Shown here piece by piece: positions 53,430-64,000 of a stretch of DNA of 64,000 nt (position 1 is the first letter of the stretch; each line of letters begins with the position of its first letter). Source of the DNA: Isoetes taiwanensis (Eukaryota; Streptophyta; Lycopodiopsida; Isoetales; Isoetaceae); assembly GCA_021234155.1 (NCBI GenBank), contig JAJEKV010000022.1, positions 5,355,852-5,419,851 on the forward strand. The letters run 5' to 3'. The notes beneath the pieces are model-generated. The model was not told the origin of the DNA. It was given only the letters and a program-made list of their open reading frames with translations, and did not search any database. A program made the position numbers and the translations under genes.

Positions 53430-54752
53430 GAATTATGATGTTATATGCCCCAAGCATAATAGATAAATCTTTGGGATCTAACTTGTTGGACTGCTCATAT
53501 ATTTTCTTGTCATTGTATAATGATTTGTCTTGCAATACATAAAGCATTCATGCCTAAATGATGGCTGCTCCATTTTCATGCTTGATTTGGTTTATCTAGT
53601 AGTGTAAACTGCTAACAATTATGAAATGATTGCTTATCCTGTCTTCTCCTACACATAATTTAATAGATCTGAGGTTTATATGTCCTTGGCTATCTTCCTC
53701 TGATCAGTTCTATGGATCTAACCTCTTAGCCTGTCTTGCTTTACACTAAATATGCTGGCCTAAATGAGTGCTGCACCATGGGGATGCCTGACTAAGTTTA
53801 TCTAGTAGTATATAATGCTAATAAATTTGAACTGTTTACGTATGCTACATCTTATAAGATCTGAAGGTAAGAAATGATGATAGGCTACATATTCTTGGCC
53901 AGCTACCTCGGATTTTTTCTGTTGAATCTAATCTCATGCCTCTGATCATATTTGTGGATCTTATTTCTTCATCCTAAGCATTGAACTTATGTGTATGTAA
54001 GAGGATGTAAATCTGAAGTTCTCTGCTCTCATTTTGCATTATGCATATCATGCAGCTTTACAATAGGGAACTGGCCGACTGAGGTGGAGCATGCTGGATG
54101 TTCACAAAAATGCAAAACAAAACTTGCTAACTTATTTGTCTTGCATTTTTTTTATGTCTGTACCAATTTGGGAACTCCTTCGATGTGAAGGGTGGTAAAC
54201 CCAAGAAGTTTATAGCTTACACCGCATGTCCTTTGATTTTACCCTTCTCGGGCTAATTATTGATTGGTTGGCATGCAGGTAACCAAACTTCTTGCTCATT
54301 GTTTGGAGTTCACATGTTTTCTTCATGAAATGTACATCTATTTTGTCTTATTGGCTTAAATTCAAAGACTACTGTAAGTATCTTGACTATAAAATTGTTC
54401 TAAGATAAGAAGTACATTCAATATCCTTTTGTTTGTTTCTTCGGCAAAGAAGATATTATGTAAAAATTGTTTCTATGATTATGGAATTCACTTAGTTCAT
54501 ATTTACTTTACCAAGTGAGTATGTTTTAGTACTATGCTTGATTGGCATTTTTTAACAGTTTACACTATTTTCACTTTTATGTTCTACTCTCTCTGGCCAC
54601 TTATATCTTTGTTATAATAATTTTCTAAGGGTCTCCTTTTAGGATCATAAGGTTTGTCACATTTTATGAGCTTGATGCTGCTTTCACATACATATATTAC
54701 ATGGTTTAATCATTTCTATCTATCATGCTCTATCTATCTATCTATCTATAAT
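53430..54752 (+). other. Intron-like spacer of Penelope-like copy 1
   Basis: No coding domain is seen; AT-rich with many stops. It matches 59570-60850 of copy 2 almost base for base. The right end is a (CTAT)n tract ending in ATAATAG, a possible splice acceptor before GACATGCAATG. Confidence 0.5.
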
Positions 54753-56033
54753 AGGACATGCAATGAAGATGAATCAGCCCGGAAATTTGTTGTGGGGATT
54801 ATAGCCCTTGAAGATGCCAATGAGATCAAACCTCCCACTTTTGAAAAAGAAGATAATGCTAGCTCTACCCCTGTTTTTTTACAAGAAGAAATACATGACT
54901 GTCTGTTTTCAGATACAGACTTGACTGAGGAAGACTTTCAAAGTCTTGATGCCAACAAGGCCAAGACAGATGAATCAAATATTGAGAATTTCTCTCTATC
55001 GGATGATAAAGTCCCAAATCTTAATTTGGCAAATTCTGCCTGTTTTCCTATGGCCAGTGAACAAGTTGTTGAATGCAACAATGCTGTCGCTTATGGCCAT
55101 GCTATATGGAAAAGCATGAATTTTGGGGCATTAGCCCCACTGAGCATTGAAACATGGGTTAGCATTGCTGGAATGACTGACGCAGAAATTAAAAAGGCAA
55201 AATCAGCTGCCCTTAGTTTTGAGAAGATGATCACTAGTATTGACTTGGCTGAAGTGCCATTTGACATTACCTTCTTTGATCAGCCTTGCATTAAGAATTC
55301 AGGTATGTGTATCAAACAGAAAGGGCATATGGCTTATACTACCATCACACGTGATGACTTTTATCTGAAAAGGATATGGAGAACCTTCTGCCCTTACTTT
55401 ACATGCAAATGCATCAAGAGCAATGCCAAAAATTCTTGCAAAAGTGGAATTATCTGGATTGATCATGGACTATGGTTTCTCCTTAACAATATGGAGATGA
55501 TTTACCCTGATACGACACCAATGATGAAAATGGTTATCTTTTCCAAGCTCCTCAACAAAGTGCTTAGGCCTGCCATCATTGCTTATGCAGGTTATCTTGA
55601 GGTGAGAAAAGTACTCATAGATATGACATTGGCATATGCGAAAACACCTAATGCAAATCTGAAGGCTATGTTTGGTAACAGTAAGGTTGCTGACCTAGCT
55701 GAGAAAACCATCAAACCCGTTTCATTTCTGGAAAAACAGGGGCAAAACAACAAGAAAACCTTTTTGCAGAAAACAAACTCCAATAAGAGTGGCAGCACTC
55801 TGGATTACAACAGAGGTGTAAACAGGATCATTCCCAAATACCCTCCAAGAGTTACAAAAGATCCAAAGATTGGATATTCTGAAAATGCTTCTTCGGCCTC
55901 ACCAAGCATTGACCCCAAGGGGATATCTACGATCAACATAGAGGAATATTCAGTTACCAAAGGAGGAAATAAAATCGTCTCACTGGATGACAGTTCTGGA
56001 GTAGAACTCAACTTTGTCAATATTCCCAAATAA
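54753..56033 (+). CDS. Penelope-like ORF2, unknown function, copy 1
   Basis: About 425 codons from TCNEDESARKFVVGII to the stop at 56033. The N-terminal third is acidic. The middle has a cluster CPYFTCKCIKSNAKNSC that could bind zinc. The C-terminal part is rich in Lys, Asn and Ser. No known domain is recognised. An upstream open extension to 54654 is (CTAT)n-encoded and probably not coding. It is conserved in copy 2, where it is frame-broken after ~62450. Confidence 0.55.
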   Translation, partial: RTCNEDESARKFVVGIIALEDANEIKPPTFEKEDNASSTPVFLQEEIHDCLFSDTDLTEEDFQSLDANKAKTDESNIENFSLSDDKVPNLNLANSACFPMASEQVVECNNAVAYGHAIWKSMNFGALAPLSIETWVSIAGMTDAEIKKAKSAALSFEKMITSIDLAEVPFDITFFDQPCIKNSGMCIKQKGHMAYTTITRDDFYLKRIWRTFCPYFTCKCIKSNAKNSCKSGIIWIDHGLWFLLNNMEMIYPDTTPMMKMVIFSKLLNKVLRPAIIAYAGYLEVRKVLIDMTLAYAKTPNANLKAMFGNSKVADLAEKTIKPVSFLEKQGQNNKKTFLQKTNSNKSGSTLDYNRGVNRIIPKYPPRVTKDPKIGYSENASSASPSIDPKGISTINIEEYSVTKGGNKIVSLDDSSGVELNFVNIPK

Positions 56034-56322
56034 AAAGATGCTGGATGTTATGCTCTGGCAATTTTTGTTAATAATAGTGTCATCTACTATGACACCTCTT
56101 CTAGAATAGAAACGGAATTATATGACTCTACATATATGTGGGTTTGTAATAGAACCATTTTTGGCATGCTGAATGCATTGGCAAAATGACTCAGATAAGT
56201 CAGTTATAATACATATAGATGACATTTATGAGTATTATGTCTTGAGAACTGTTTCATTTACAGCGTTTTATTCTCATAATTAGAATAATAATTCTGATAA
56301 TGGTATTCATTTGGTTAAGCAG
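56034..56322 (+). other. Short spacer between ORF2 and the reverse transcriptase ORF
   Basis: AT-rich, ending TTGGTTAAGCAG, a possible splice acceptor directly before the next conserved frame. Identical in copy 2 (63158-63447). Confidence 0.45.
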
Positions 56323-58393
56323 GGGAACCCAAGATCCATTTATAAAGATCTAAATGGAAAAAGACATTTGCAGAATAACAGAGTTAAAAAGCAAGAGCGG
56401 ATCATTCACATGACCTTTTTATCTAAGGCATTGGATAGATTCAATATCGTGCTTATTTCGTAATGTTCTCGGCTGAGAGGTCCTAGACCAAAGAGGGACT
56501 GATCTTGTTGATGCAACTATTTTTGCCTGGAAGTATATTGACCAAATCAGGGATAAAGTTTACAAACCTTACAAAGTATTTGCTGAAGGGACAGCCAATA
56601 AATGCCCCTGCCATAACCCTTCTCTTGCAAAGTTTGTTGATCCCAAGATTGGCCACATTCAAACCACTAATTTGGATATAATTCATTGTCCAAAGTTGAA
56701 GCATGCTATGGCCAAAGGACTCAATCACATTCCAGATGCTGGATTTAGCACACAAGCATTTATGGAAGAATTTGATTCACTATGTTTACAATTCTTCTCG
56801 GTACATAAGTTTGAACTGCTTGACATCTCAGAGGATAACATCCAGAAAATAAAAGAACTACTGATGCATTATGCTCATGCTGAGATTGTAGATTTCAAAA
56901 GAAATGTAAGAAGAAAAAGATTCCTATGGGATGACAAAAATGTTTTGAAGAACATTGACTGGTTGACGAAAAACTTTTACATTGCAGGATTGGATAAAGC
57001 AAACAATAATGCAGCGTTTATATGTCAGAAATTCATTGCTGATAGGGCACTTGACAGGCTTAATAACGTTGATTTTGAGATCATCAATGAAAGCCCAGAT
57101 ACTATAAAAGAAAGATGTAAAGCTGAAATCTGTATTATGCTTAATGCACAGGAACTACAAAGCAGTAGCTTGCCATATTTAATGGCCACGTTCAAAATGC
57201 ATAAAAATGAATACAGATGGCTTACAAATGCCCATCATACTGTATTCACTGAAATTGCTGAGGTCATCACTACTATCCTTAATGATATTTTGAGCATATG
57301 GCCGCAGATCTGCCACAGAAATACTGCCAAATATAAATTATGGCACAAAAATAAAATAAATGCCTGCTGGATGGTATATTCTGTCTATGATAGAATGCTT
57401 AATCTCCCAGCCAAAATCCATGATGTGTTCTCGGCTGACATAACTAAATGTTACGAGAACATCCCCTTAGAAGGGGAAGATGGCATTGCTGAAATTATGA
57501 ATGACATTGCTGATTTAACTTGGGATTACATGCGGGATGACCAGCATAAATTCCATTTGCTGATTAAATCCGATGGGTTCAAATATATAGTATGTTGGGA
57601 GAAAAGCCTCAAAAAAGATAGGGACAGCATATGCTGGTCAGAAATTACAAAAGATCACTTCAAACAAATGAACCAGTGGCTACTTAATAACTGCTATCTG
57701 CAAATGGGCAGTAAAATATGGAGACAGAAAAAAGGAATACCAATGGGATTTGCCTCTAGCCCAGCATGGTGTAACATGTACCTTGCCTGGTACGAATTGA
57801 AATTTATTCTCAAATTGGCTCGTGCAAACAGGTTTCATGACATCTATAAATTTCAGTACGCTACAAGATACATTGACGACCTCAATATTCTGAATGGTGG
57901 TAATGTCATACAATTCCTCACAGATGATGCTGAAATCGCAATCTATAATATGCAACACCTTGGAATTAAGGATGAGACCGAGTACAAAGAAAAGAAGATG
58001 GATTTACATAAACAGGTTGGTTATAAGTGTAATTTCTTGAATGCTTCCATTGAGGTCACTGACCAAGCCAGGGGAATATTCATCATCACAAGGTATGATA
58101 AACGCTGCAAATTACCCTTCACTGCTCAAAAATTTATTATGGCAGATGGATGCAGACCATATGGACAGGCAGCAAGGGTTATTATATCTCAAATTCTACC
58201 CTATGTATACACCAACTCATGTCCATTCAGTGCAGCTGCAGACATTGCTCAACTTGCTCAAGAGTTTTGCAGAAATGGATTTGCAAAGACGGACATTAAG
58301 AAACTGGTGATACAAACTCTGGAAGACAGCCAGTTCCCAGGTATTCTTTACAATATTAATGATATGCTTAAAGTACTTAAAACTGCACTATAA
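56323..58393 (+). CDS. Penelope-like reverse transcriptase, copy 1
   Basis: The main uninterrupted frame is 573 codons (56672-58393) and continues upstream in frame through NKCPCHNPSLAKFVDPKIGH (CxC motif and the GH-x-x-T region seen in Penelope-like proteins) to ~56478. Residues numbered from 56672: DKANNNAAFICQKF (108-121); PYLMATFKMHKNEYRW (168-183); motif A SADITKCYENI (254-264); motif B QKKGIPMGFASSPAWCNMYL (352-371); motif C RYIDDL (399-404). The thumb is YDKRCKLPF ... YGQAARVIISQILPY. All catalytic Asp are present. No GIY-YIG domain follows; the frame stops 20 residues after the thumb. Between 56443 and 56495 the frame is broken exactly where copy 2 has three CAG/CTG words and this copy has CG-like ones. 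Confidence 0.75.
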
Positions 58394-58427
58394 AACGGAT
58401 CTGTTAATGGAGTGATAGCAAATATAG

Positions 58428-58466
58428 GGAGAGTAGGGCCTTTGATGCAGTAAGGCCCTACTCCCC
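58428..58466 (+). repeat. 3' hairpin of Penelope-like copy 1
   Basis: A 12-bp perfect stem, GAGTAGGGCCTT / AAGGCCCTACTC, with a 9-base loop lies 35 bp after the reverse transcriptase stop and ~80 bp before the next copy begins. It may serve in 3' end formation or template recognition for target-primed synthesis; that is inference. Confidence 0.7.
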
Positions 58467-59123
58467 TTACTGTATCCAAAATGATTGAATGTCAAGAAAT
58501 TCTTTCTGAACAAAGGCCCCTCAAACTACGGAAGGAGGTAGGTTTTTTTATTATTTCTAATAAGGTACAGTTGTGTCTTACTAATGACTATAAATACAAA
58601 TGGTATGATACTGCTTAACATCTGCATGCAGCAGGGTATGAAAGAAACACTCTGAGAAATAGGTACGGTACGTTAACTGATGATTTCCCCAATGTTCTGC
58701 ATGTAATATACATGAGTAACTTCATCATTTTGAAAATTAAGCTACTTATTGGCAGATGTCTCACACTTGTGCTTAAAAGTGTAACTTAACCAGTTTCGTT
58801 TTCTATCAACCCCCTCTTGCTAAAATATTTATTATATAGACTTAATATTTGACATTTAACTATGTCCACATACAAAATGTTTACAAAGAAGAATTAGGGC
58901 TACAAGAAATCGGATAAGGGCGGATCGACCTCGGCAGGAAGCCAACCCGGAATACTTGCAACTAGCTCCGACATGCGGGTATAATCCTTGCATGCTTGAC
59001 ACATATCCAGATGCAGCTTTTCTGCTTGAGAATTGCGGCACCCTACGGTTATGGCTTCCCATGTAAAGTAGCACAGTCGGTGGCAAGTGCTAGAACTTAG
59101 GAAAAAGGAAGATTATGTCTCCT

Positions 59124-59131
59124 TATAAATA
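59124..59131 (+). promoter_or_regulatory. TATA box of Penelope-like copy 2
   Basis: TATAAATA, 62 bp before the ATG at 59193, matching copy 1. Confidence 0.55.
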
Positions 59132-59192
59132 GAGCTTCTATGCCAAATGCGGCTCTATATACTGCTTAAGCGCCCACTGAGTGTTGGGCAGC

Positions 59193-59564
59193 ATGACAAG
59201 GAGGAAGGGCGATCTGGGTATGGCCACAAGGAAAAGAATAGAAGAAGAGAAAGCTAAGTCTGCTAATGTGAGAAAGCTCTACCAGTTTCATAAACCTGCC
59301 AATGTGCCCAACTTAGCAGAAGGATCCACCACAAAAGCCAGCAATGCACCTACATCTGATTGGGAGCAGAATAATCATGGAGAGAGCCCTCCTGAGAAAG
59401 GCAATGAGGCAGATCTTGTGCAAGACAGAGAAAATTGTCAAATTATAGACAAGGGCAAAGATATCATGGAGCAGGATGCTGAAAATACACCTTCAAATCA
59501 AGCTCATCAGGTTTTATCCTCACTAATAGTAGTTCATATATTGCTAAGCAGGATAGGATCTGGT
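59193..59564 (+). CDS. Penelope-like ORF1 / first exon, copy 2
   Basis: Same protein as 53057-53428 with a few substitutions (SANVRK for SAKVRK, GESPPEK for GENPPEK). Basic start and acidic remainder; no domain is recognised. Confidence 0.5.
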
Positions 59565-59567
59565 TGA

Positions 59568-61523
59568 ATTATGATGTTATATGCCCCAAGCATAATAGAT
59601 AAATGCTGGGATCTAACTTGTTGGACTGCTCATATATTTCTTGTCATTGTATACTGATTTATCTTGCAATACATAAAGCATTCATGCCTAAATGATGGCT
59701 GCTCCATTTTCATGCTTGATTTGGTTTATCTAGTAGTGTAAACTGCTAACAATTATGAAATGATTGCTTATCCTGTCTTCTCCTACACATAATTTAATAG
59801 ATCTGAGGTTTATAAGTCCTTGGCTATCTTCCTCTGATCAGTTCTATGGATCTAACCTCTTAGCCTGTCTTGCTTTACACTAAATATGCTGGCCTAAATG
59901 AGTGCTGCACCATGGGGATGCCTGACTAAGTTTATCTAGTAGTATATAATTCTAATAAATTTGAACTGTTTACGTATGCTACATCTTATAAGATCTGAAG
60001 GTAAGAAATGATGATAGGCTACATATTCTTGGCCAGCTACCTCGGATTTTTTCTGTTGTATCTAATCTCATGCCTCTGATCATATTTGTGGATCTTATTT
60101 CTTCATCCTAAGCATTGAACTTATGTGTATGTAAGGGGATGTAAATCTGAAGTTCTCTGCTCTCATTTTGCATTATGCATACCATGCAGCTTCACAATAG
60201 GGAACTGGCCGACTGAGGTGGAGCATGCTGGATGTTCACAAAAATGCAAAACAAAACTTGCTAACTTATTTGTCTTGCATTTTTTTATGTCTGTACCAAT
60301 TTGGGAACTCCTTCGATGTGAAGGGTGGTAAACCCAAGAAGTTTATAGCTTACCTGCATGTCCTTTTGATTTTACCCTTCTCAGGCTAATTATTGATTGG
60401 TTGGCATGCAGGTAACCAAACTTCTTGCTCATTGTTTGGAGTTCACATGTTTTCTTCATGAAATGTACATCTATTTTGTCTTATTGGCTTAAATTCAAAG
60501 ACTACTGTAAGTATCTTGACTATAAAATTGTTCTAAGATAAGAAGTACATTCAATATCCTTTTGCTGTTTACTGGCAGTAAGATATTATGTAAAAATTGT
60601 TTCTATGATTATGGAATTCACTTAGTTCATATTTACTTTACCAAGTGAGTATGTTTTAGTACTATGCTTGATTGGCATTTTTTAACAGTTTACACTGTTT
60701 TCACTTTTATGTTCTACTCTCTCTGGCCACTTATATCTTTGTTATAATAATTTTCTAAGGGTCTCCTTTTAGGATCATAAGGTTTGTCACATTTTATGAG
60801 CTTGATGCTGCTTTCACATACATATATTACATGGTTTAATCATTTCCTGATTTTTTAAGTATGAAGCAACCATGCATGTTCATCATGCTCTACTGTTGTT
60901 CATATAAATATGATTAGCAGTGCAGAAAAAAAGTCTTTGCCTTAATAATGGCCAAAGTAGAAATATGTCGGTCCATTACTTATCCACTAAAATAGATATC
61001 TTGTAAATTATGGCTGGGGCTTATACAAACATATCTTGCATCTTCTGATTTTTCTAGGCTCTATACATAGATCAGTAAGCCTCTTTAGGTTATAATTGGA
61101 CATTGTTTAACAGTATTTGGCTTTAATGACTTTGGTTCTTAAATAGACATATGTAGACTTGTCATGCTTGGTCTATAAATATTCTAGTTCAGATTTTCTA
61201 AATACAAGGCATAATGATACTTTTTGACAACAAGGGAAGTATTTGGCAGTCATAAAGTTGTTCAATGTTACAATATGCTATCTAATTATGATTGACCATA
61301 TCAGGGCCTAATAATACATGATCACCGGATGTAGTATTAGGACTGCTAATTGGATCTTATTTTTCCTAAACAGGATTTTTAAGATTTGTATTTTGTCTTT
61401 GACAAGATTAAAGGTTTTTTTACTTAACTCAGTACTCTAGTTTAACTAGGGTCCTTGATAGTGGTCGGTTTATGACAGGTGTACTCACTTGATTACTTAC
61501 TATTTGTCAACTTATTTGTTCAG
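59568..61523 (+). other. Intron-like spacer of Penelope-like copy 2
   Basis: Non-coding and AT-rich. The part to ~60850 matches copy 1; the remainder is unique to this copy. It ends in a strong acceptor (pyrimidine-rich, CAG at 61521-61523). Confidence 0.5.
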
Positions 61524-61848
61524 GAAAAATCTGTCTATGACTTTCAAGATAACGACATGAATCACAGCAACATCCAATGGATAAAAGAACTAGCCAGCCT
61601 CAAATATGATGAATGTGGTGTCGACAGCCCAAGCTATGCAGTTCAAACACTTCTAGCATGCATCAAGAACAAAGATATACACGCATTTATCACACTCAAG
61701 GAGAGAAACCTTATTGACAAATCTAGATCACCTGTTACTTACCTTGGATATAGCTGCTGGTCCAGAATGTTCTACAACATGAAAAAAGTCAACTTTGAAT
61801 TCAGCAAATGTAAGGAAAGCATTTCTCTATTGTACAAAGAATTTCCAA
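61524..61848 (+). CDS. Penelope-like internal exon found only in copy 2
   Basis: After a good acceptor, the frame reads EKSVYDFQDNDMNHSNIQW through LLYKEFP and runs into a (CTAT)n tract. No domain is recognised. The next frame (TCNEDEAARKF) is in a different phase, and only ~32 bases of CTAT repeat lie between. That is too short for a normal plant intron, so the shift is more likely microsatellite slippage than splicing. Copy 1 lacks this exon. Confidence 0.5.
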
Positions 61849-61880
61849 GTATGCTCTATCTATCTATCTATCTATAATAG

Positions 61881-63157
61881 GACATGCAATGAAGATGAAG
61901 CAGCCCGGAAATTTGTTGTGGGGATTATAGCCCTTGAAGATGCCAATGAGATCAAACCTCCCACTTTTGAAAAAGAAGATAATGCTAGCTCTACCCCTGT
62001 TTTTTTACAGGAAGAAATACATGACTGTCTGTTTTCAGATACAGACTTGACTGAGGAAGACTTTCAAAGTCTTGATGCCAACAAGGCCAAGACAGATGAA
62101 TCAAATATTGAGAATTTCTCTCTATCGGATGATAAAGTCCCAAATCTTAATTTGGCAAATTCTGCCTGTTTTCCTATGGCCAGTGAACAGATTGTTGAAT
62201 GCAACAGTGCTGCTTATGGCCATGCTATATGGAAAAGCATGAATTTTGGGGCATTAGCCCCACTGAGCATTGAAACATGGGTTAGCATTGCTGGAATAAC
62301 TGACGCAGAAATTAAAAAGGCAAAATCAGCTGCCCTTAGTTTTGAGAAGATGATCACTAGTATTGACTTGGCTGAAGTGCCATTTGACATTACCTTCTTT
62401 GATCAGCCTTGCATTAAGAATTCAGGTATGTGTATCAAACAGAAAGGGCATATGGTTTATACTACCATCACACGCGTGATGACTTTTATCCAAAAGGATA
62501 TGGAGAACCTTCTGCCCTTACTTTACATGCAAATGCATCAAGAGCAATGCCAAAAATTCTTGCAAAAGTGGAATTATCTGGATTGATCATGGACTATGGT
62601 TTCTCCTTAACAATATGGAGATGATTTACCCCGATCGACACCAATGATGAAAATGGTTATCTTTTCCAAGCTGCTCAACAAAGTGCTTAGGCACGCCATC
62701 ATTGCTTATCACGGGTTATCTTGAGGTGAGAAAAGTACTCATAGATATGACATTGGCATATCTTGAAAACACCTAATGCAAATCAAGGCTATGTTTGGTA
62801 ACAATGAAGGTTGTCTTGACCTAGGGAAAAACCATCAAACCCGCTTTCATTTACGAAAACAGGGGCAAAACAACAAGAAAACCTTTTTGCGTAAAACAAA
62901 CTCCAATAAGAGTGGCAAGAGACTCGGATTACAACAGAGGTGTAAACAGATCATTCCCAAATACCCTCCAAGAGTTACAAAAGATCCAAAGATTGGATAT
63001 TCTCAAAATGCTTCTTGACCTCACCAAGCATTGACCCCAAGGGGATATCTCCACGATCAACATAGAGGAATATTCGGTTACCAAAGGAGGAAATAAAAAT
63101 CGTCTCAACGGATGACAGCTCTAAGGTAGAACTCAACTTTGTCAATATTCCCAAATA
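61881..63157 (+). pseudogene. Penelope-like ORF2, copy 2 (frame-broken)
   Basis: Equivalent to 54753-56033. It is intact to ~62470, then shifted repeatedly. Nearly every difference from copy 1 between 62470 and 63030 sits on a CAG or CTG word of copy 1 (for example GGCCTGCC to GGCACGCC, TTTCTGGAAA to TTTACGAAA, TTGCAGAAA to TTGCGTAAA). This suggests sequence error rather than decay. Confidence 0.6.
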
Positions 63158-63447
63158 AAAAGATGCTGGATGTTATGCTCTGGCAATTTTTGTTAATAAT
63201 AGTGTCATCTACTATGACACCTCTTCTAGAATAGAAACGGAATTATATGACTCTACATATATGTGGGTTTGTAATAGAACCATTTTTGGCATGCTGAATG
63301 CATTGGCAAAATGACTCAGATAAGTCAGTTATAATACATATAGATGACATTTATGAGTATTATGTCTTGAGAACTGTTTCATTTACAGCGTTTTATTCTC
63401 ATAATTAGAATAATAATTCTGATAATGGTATTCATTTGGTTAAGCAG

Positions 63448-63828
63448 GGGAACCCAAGATCCATTTATAAAGATCTAAATGGAAAAAGACATTTGCAGAA
63501 TAACAGAGTTAAAAAGCAAGAGCGGATCATTCACATGACCTTTTTATCTAAGGCATTGGATAGATTCAATATCAGAAGCTTATTTCAGAATGTTCTGACA
63601 GAGGTCCTAGACCAAAGAGGGACTGATCTTGTTGATGCAACTATTTTTGCCTGGAAGTATATTGACCAAATCAGGGATAAAGTTTACAAACCTTACAAAG
63701 TATTTGCTGAAGGGACAGCCAATAAATGCCCCTGCCATAACCCTTCTCTTGCAAAGTTTGTTGATCCCAAGATTGGCCACATTCAAACCACTAAGAAGTC
63801 TTATAATTCACTGTCCAAAGTCTTTTAG
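63448..63828 (+). pseudogene. Penelope-like reverse transcriptase N-terminal part, copy 2
   Basis: Reads GNPRSIYKDLNGKRHLQNNR through FAEGTANKCPCHNPSLAKFV to GHIQTTKKSYNSLSKVF and stops. The sequence diverges from copy 1 after the GHIQT motif, removing all catalytic motifs. The 63560-63600 region is intact here, where copy 1 is broken. Confidence 0.65.
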
Positions 63829-64000
63829 TGGTGGAAGTCTTTTAGTTCCAAAGTTTGGTCTATAAGACTTAAGGTCTGTTTTTACAGTCTTAGGGGTTTT
63901 TTTTTTTTAATATTCTACTTCTTTTTGCACATGCATAAGTTCTTCCATATTTCAGTTTTGACTACGAAGATCTATAATCTCTATGGTGAAAAAACTAGAA
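63829..64000. other. Right edge of window, no gene recognised
   Basis: Short repeats of AGTCTTTTAG-like sequence and a T tract. No coding feature is seen. Confidence 0.4.

Larger units (their letters stand above)
52392..58545 (+). mobile_element. Penelope-like retroelement, copy 1 (complete reverse transcriptase)
   Basis: First of two head-to-tail copies; the start (TAATAAGGTACAGTTGTGTC after a T/ATT tract) recurs at 58546. It contains a TATA box, ORF1, a long intron-like spacer, ORF2 and the reverse transcriptase ORF. Reverse transcriptase motifs match the Penelope-like class. No GIY-YIG endonuclease is found before or after it, as in endonuclease-deficient Penelope-like elements (for example Athena/Coprina). 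Retained introns and tandem arrangement are also typical of the class. It lacks ~1 kb present in copy 2 (60850-61850), including an exon. Confidence 0.7.
58546..63818 (+). mobile_element. Penelope-like retroelement, copy 2 (3'-truncated)
   Basis: Near-identical to copy 1 from its first base. It contains an additional ~1-kb segment (60850-61850) with an exon missing from copy 1. Homology ends at about 63818, just after the CxC region, so the catalytic reverse transcriptase is absent. The following ~180 bases carry a different sequence with AGTCTTTTAG / AAGTCTTTTAG repeats. Confidence 0.7.

Noticed and set aside
54654-54752. N-terminal extension of the 459-codon frame
   Set aside because: Hydrophobic residues encoded by intron-like and (CTAT)n sequence that is not coding in copy 2.
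58672-58800. CTGATGA word in both Penelope-like copies, checked as a hammerhead ribozyme core
   Set aside because: A GAAA occurs downstream, but the required stem II next to CTGATGA and the stem I/III pairing with a cleavage site are not formed. Nearby pairing makes a different hairpin.
61849-61880. 32-bp GT...AG intron between the copy 2 exon and ORF2
   Set aside because: Too short for plant splicing and made of CTAT repeats; slippage is more likely.

Overview
The window reads as repeat-rich nuclear DNA of a land plant. Evidence: two primer-binding sites complementary to plant initiator-Met tRNA (13441-13452 and 51742-51753), a Ty3/gypsy element with a C-terminal chromodomain, a Helitron-type 3' end downstream of fragments resembling a PPR protein and a plastid RlmN-like radical-SAM enzyme, long GA and T tracts, and canonical GT-AG introns. 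A fern or bryophyte would fit the repeat load, but the sequence alone does not settle the lineage. Only one gene looks like an ordinary host gene: a large membrane glycoprotein on the minus strand at 18042-20266. Nearly everything else is mobile DNA in various states of decay.

Layout. 0-3.2 kb: gene fragments ending at a Helitron terminus. 5.0-6.6 kb: five copies of an ~80-bp hairpin repeat. 7.5-17.3 kb: decayed repeats, foldbacks and one complete 1.6-kb LTR (13454-15072) with its primer site. 18.0-20.5 kb: the membrane protein gene. 21.0-21.8 kb: two adjacent inverted-repeat elements. 22.1-45.9 kb: the most interesting part. 45.9-51.8 kb: body of the Ty3/gypsy element, its gag split by an hAT-like insertion with an 8-bp target duplication. 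52.4-63.8 kb: two head-to-tail copies of a Penelope-like retroelement with a YIDD reverse transcriptase.

The centre of the window holds what looks like an undescribed family of eukaryotic DNA transposons. The best copy (37585-45875, ~8.3 kb) has terminal inverted repeats starting AACAAGGTT and a 4-bp target duplication (TAAA) inside the gypsy pol gene; removing it restores the gypsy reading frame. It carries two divergent multi-exon genes. The plus-strand gene is a putative RNase-H-like transposase (DUF7869-like). The minus-strand gene has a ParB/sulfiredoxin-like domain followed by a beta-class N6-adenine/N4-cytosine DNA methyltransferase. Arrays of the palindrome TGTATTCCGGAATACA sit almost exclusively in introns of these genes. 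A second, 3.5-kb element (24016-27557) has the same type of termini, its own 4-bp duplication (GTGC), a methyltransferase remnant, and a different dispersed palindrome, GGTATAAATTTATACC. A third, diverged transposase remnant lies at 51790-52310. One reading is that each family pairs a DNA-binding or modifying protein with its own palindrome.

Most of the 8.3-kb element plus adjoining gypsy sequence is tandemly duplicated (22.08-37.06 kb and 37.06-43.23 kb; the first copy is split by ~9.3 kb of foreign DNA). Comparing duplicates shows that many differences are CAG or CTG in one copy and CG-like in the other, clustered in patches. This looks more like systematic read errors at CHG-methylated sites than evolution, so several frameshifts listed here may not be real.
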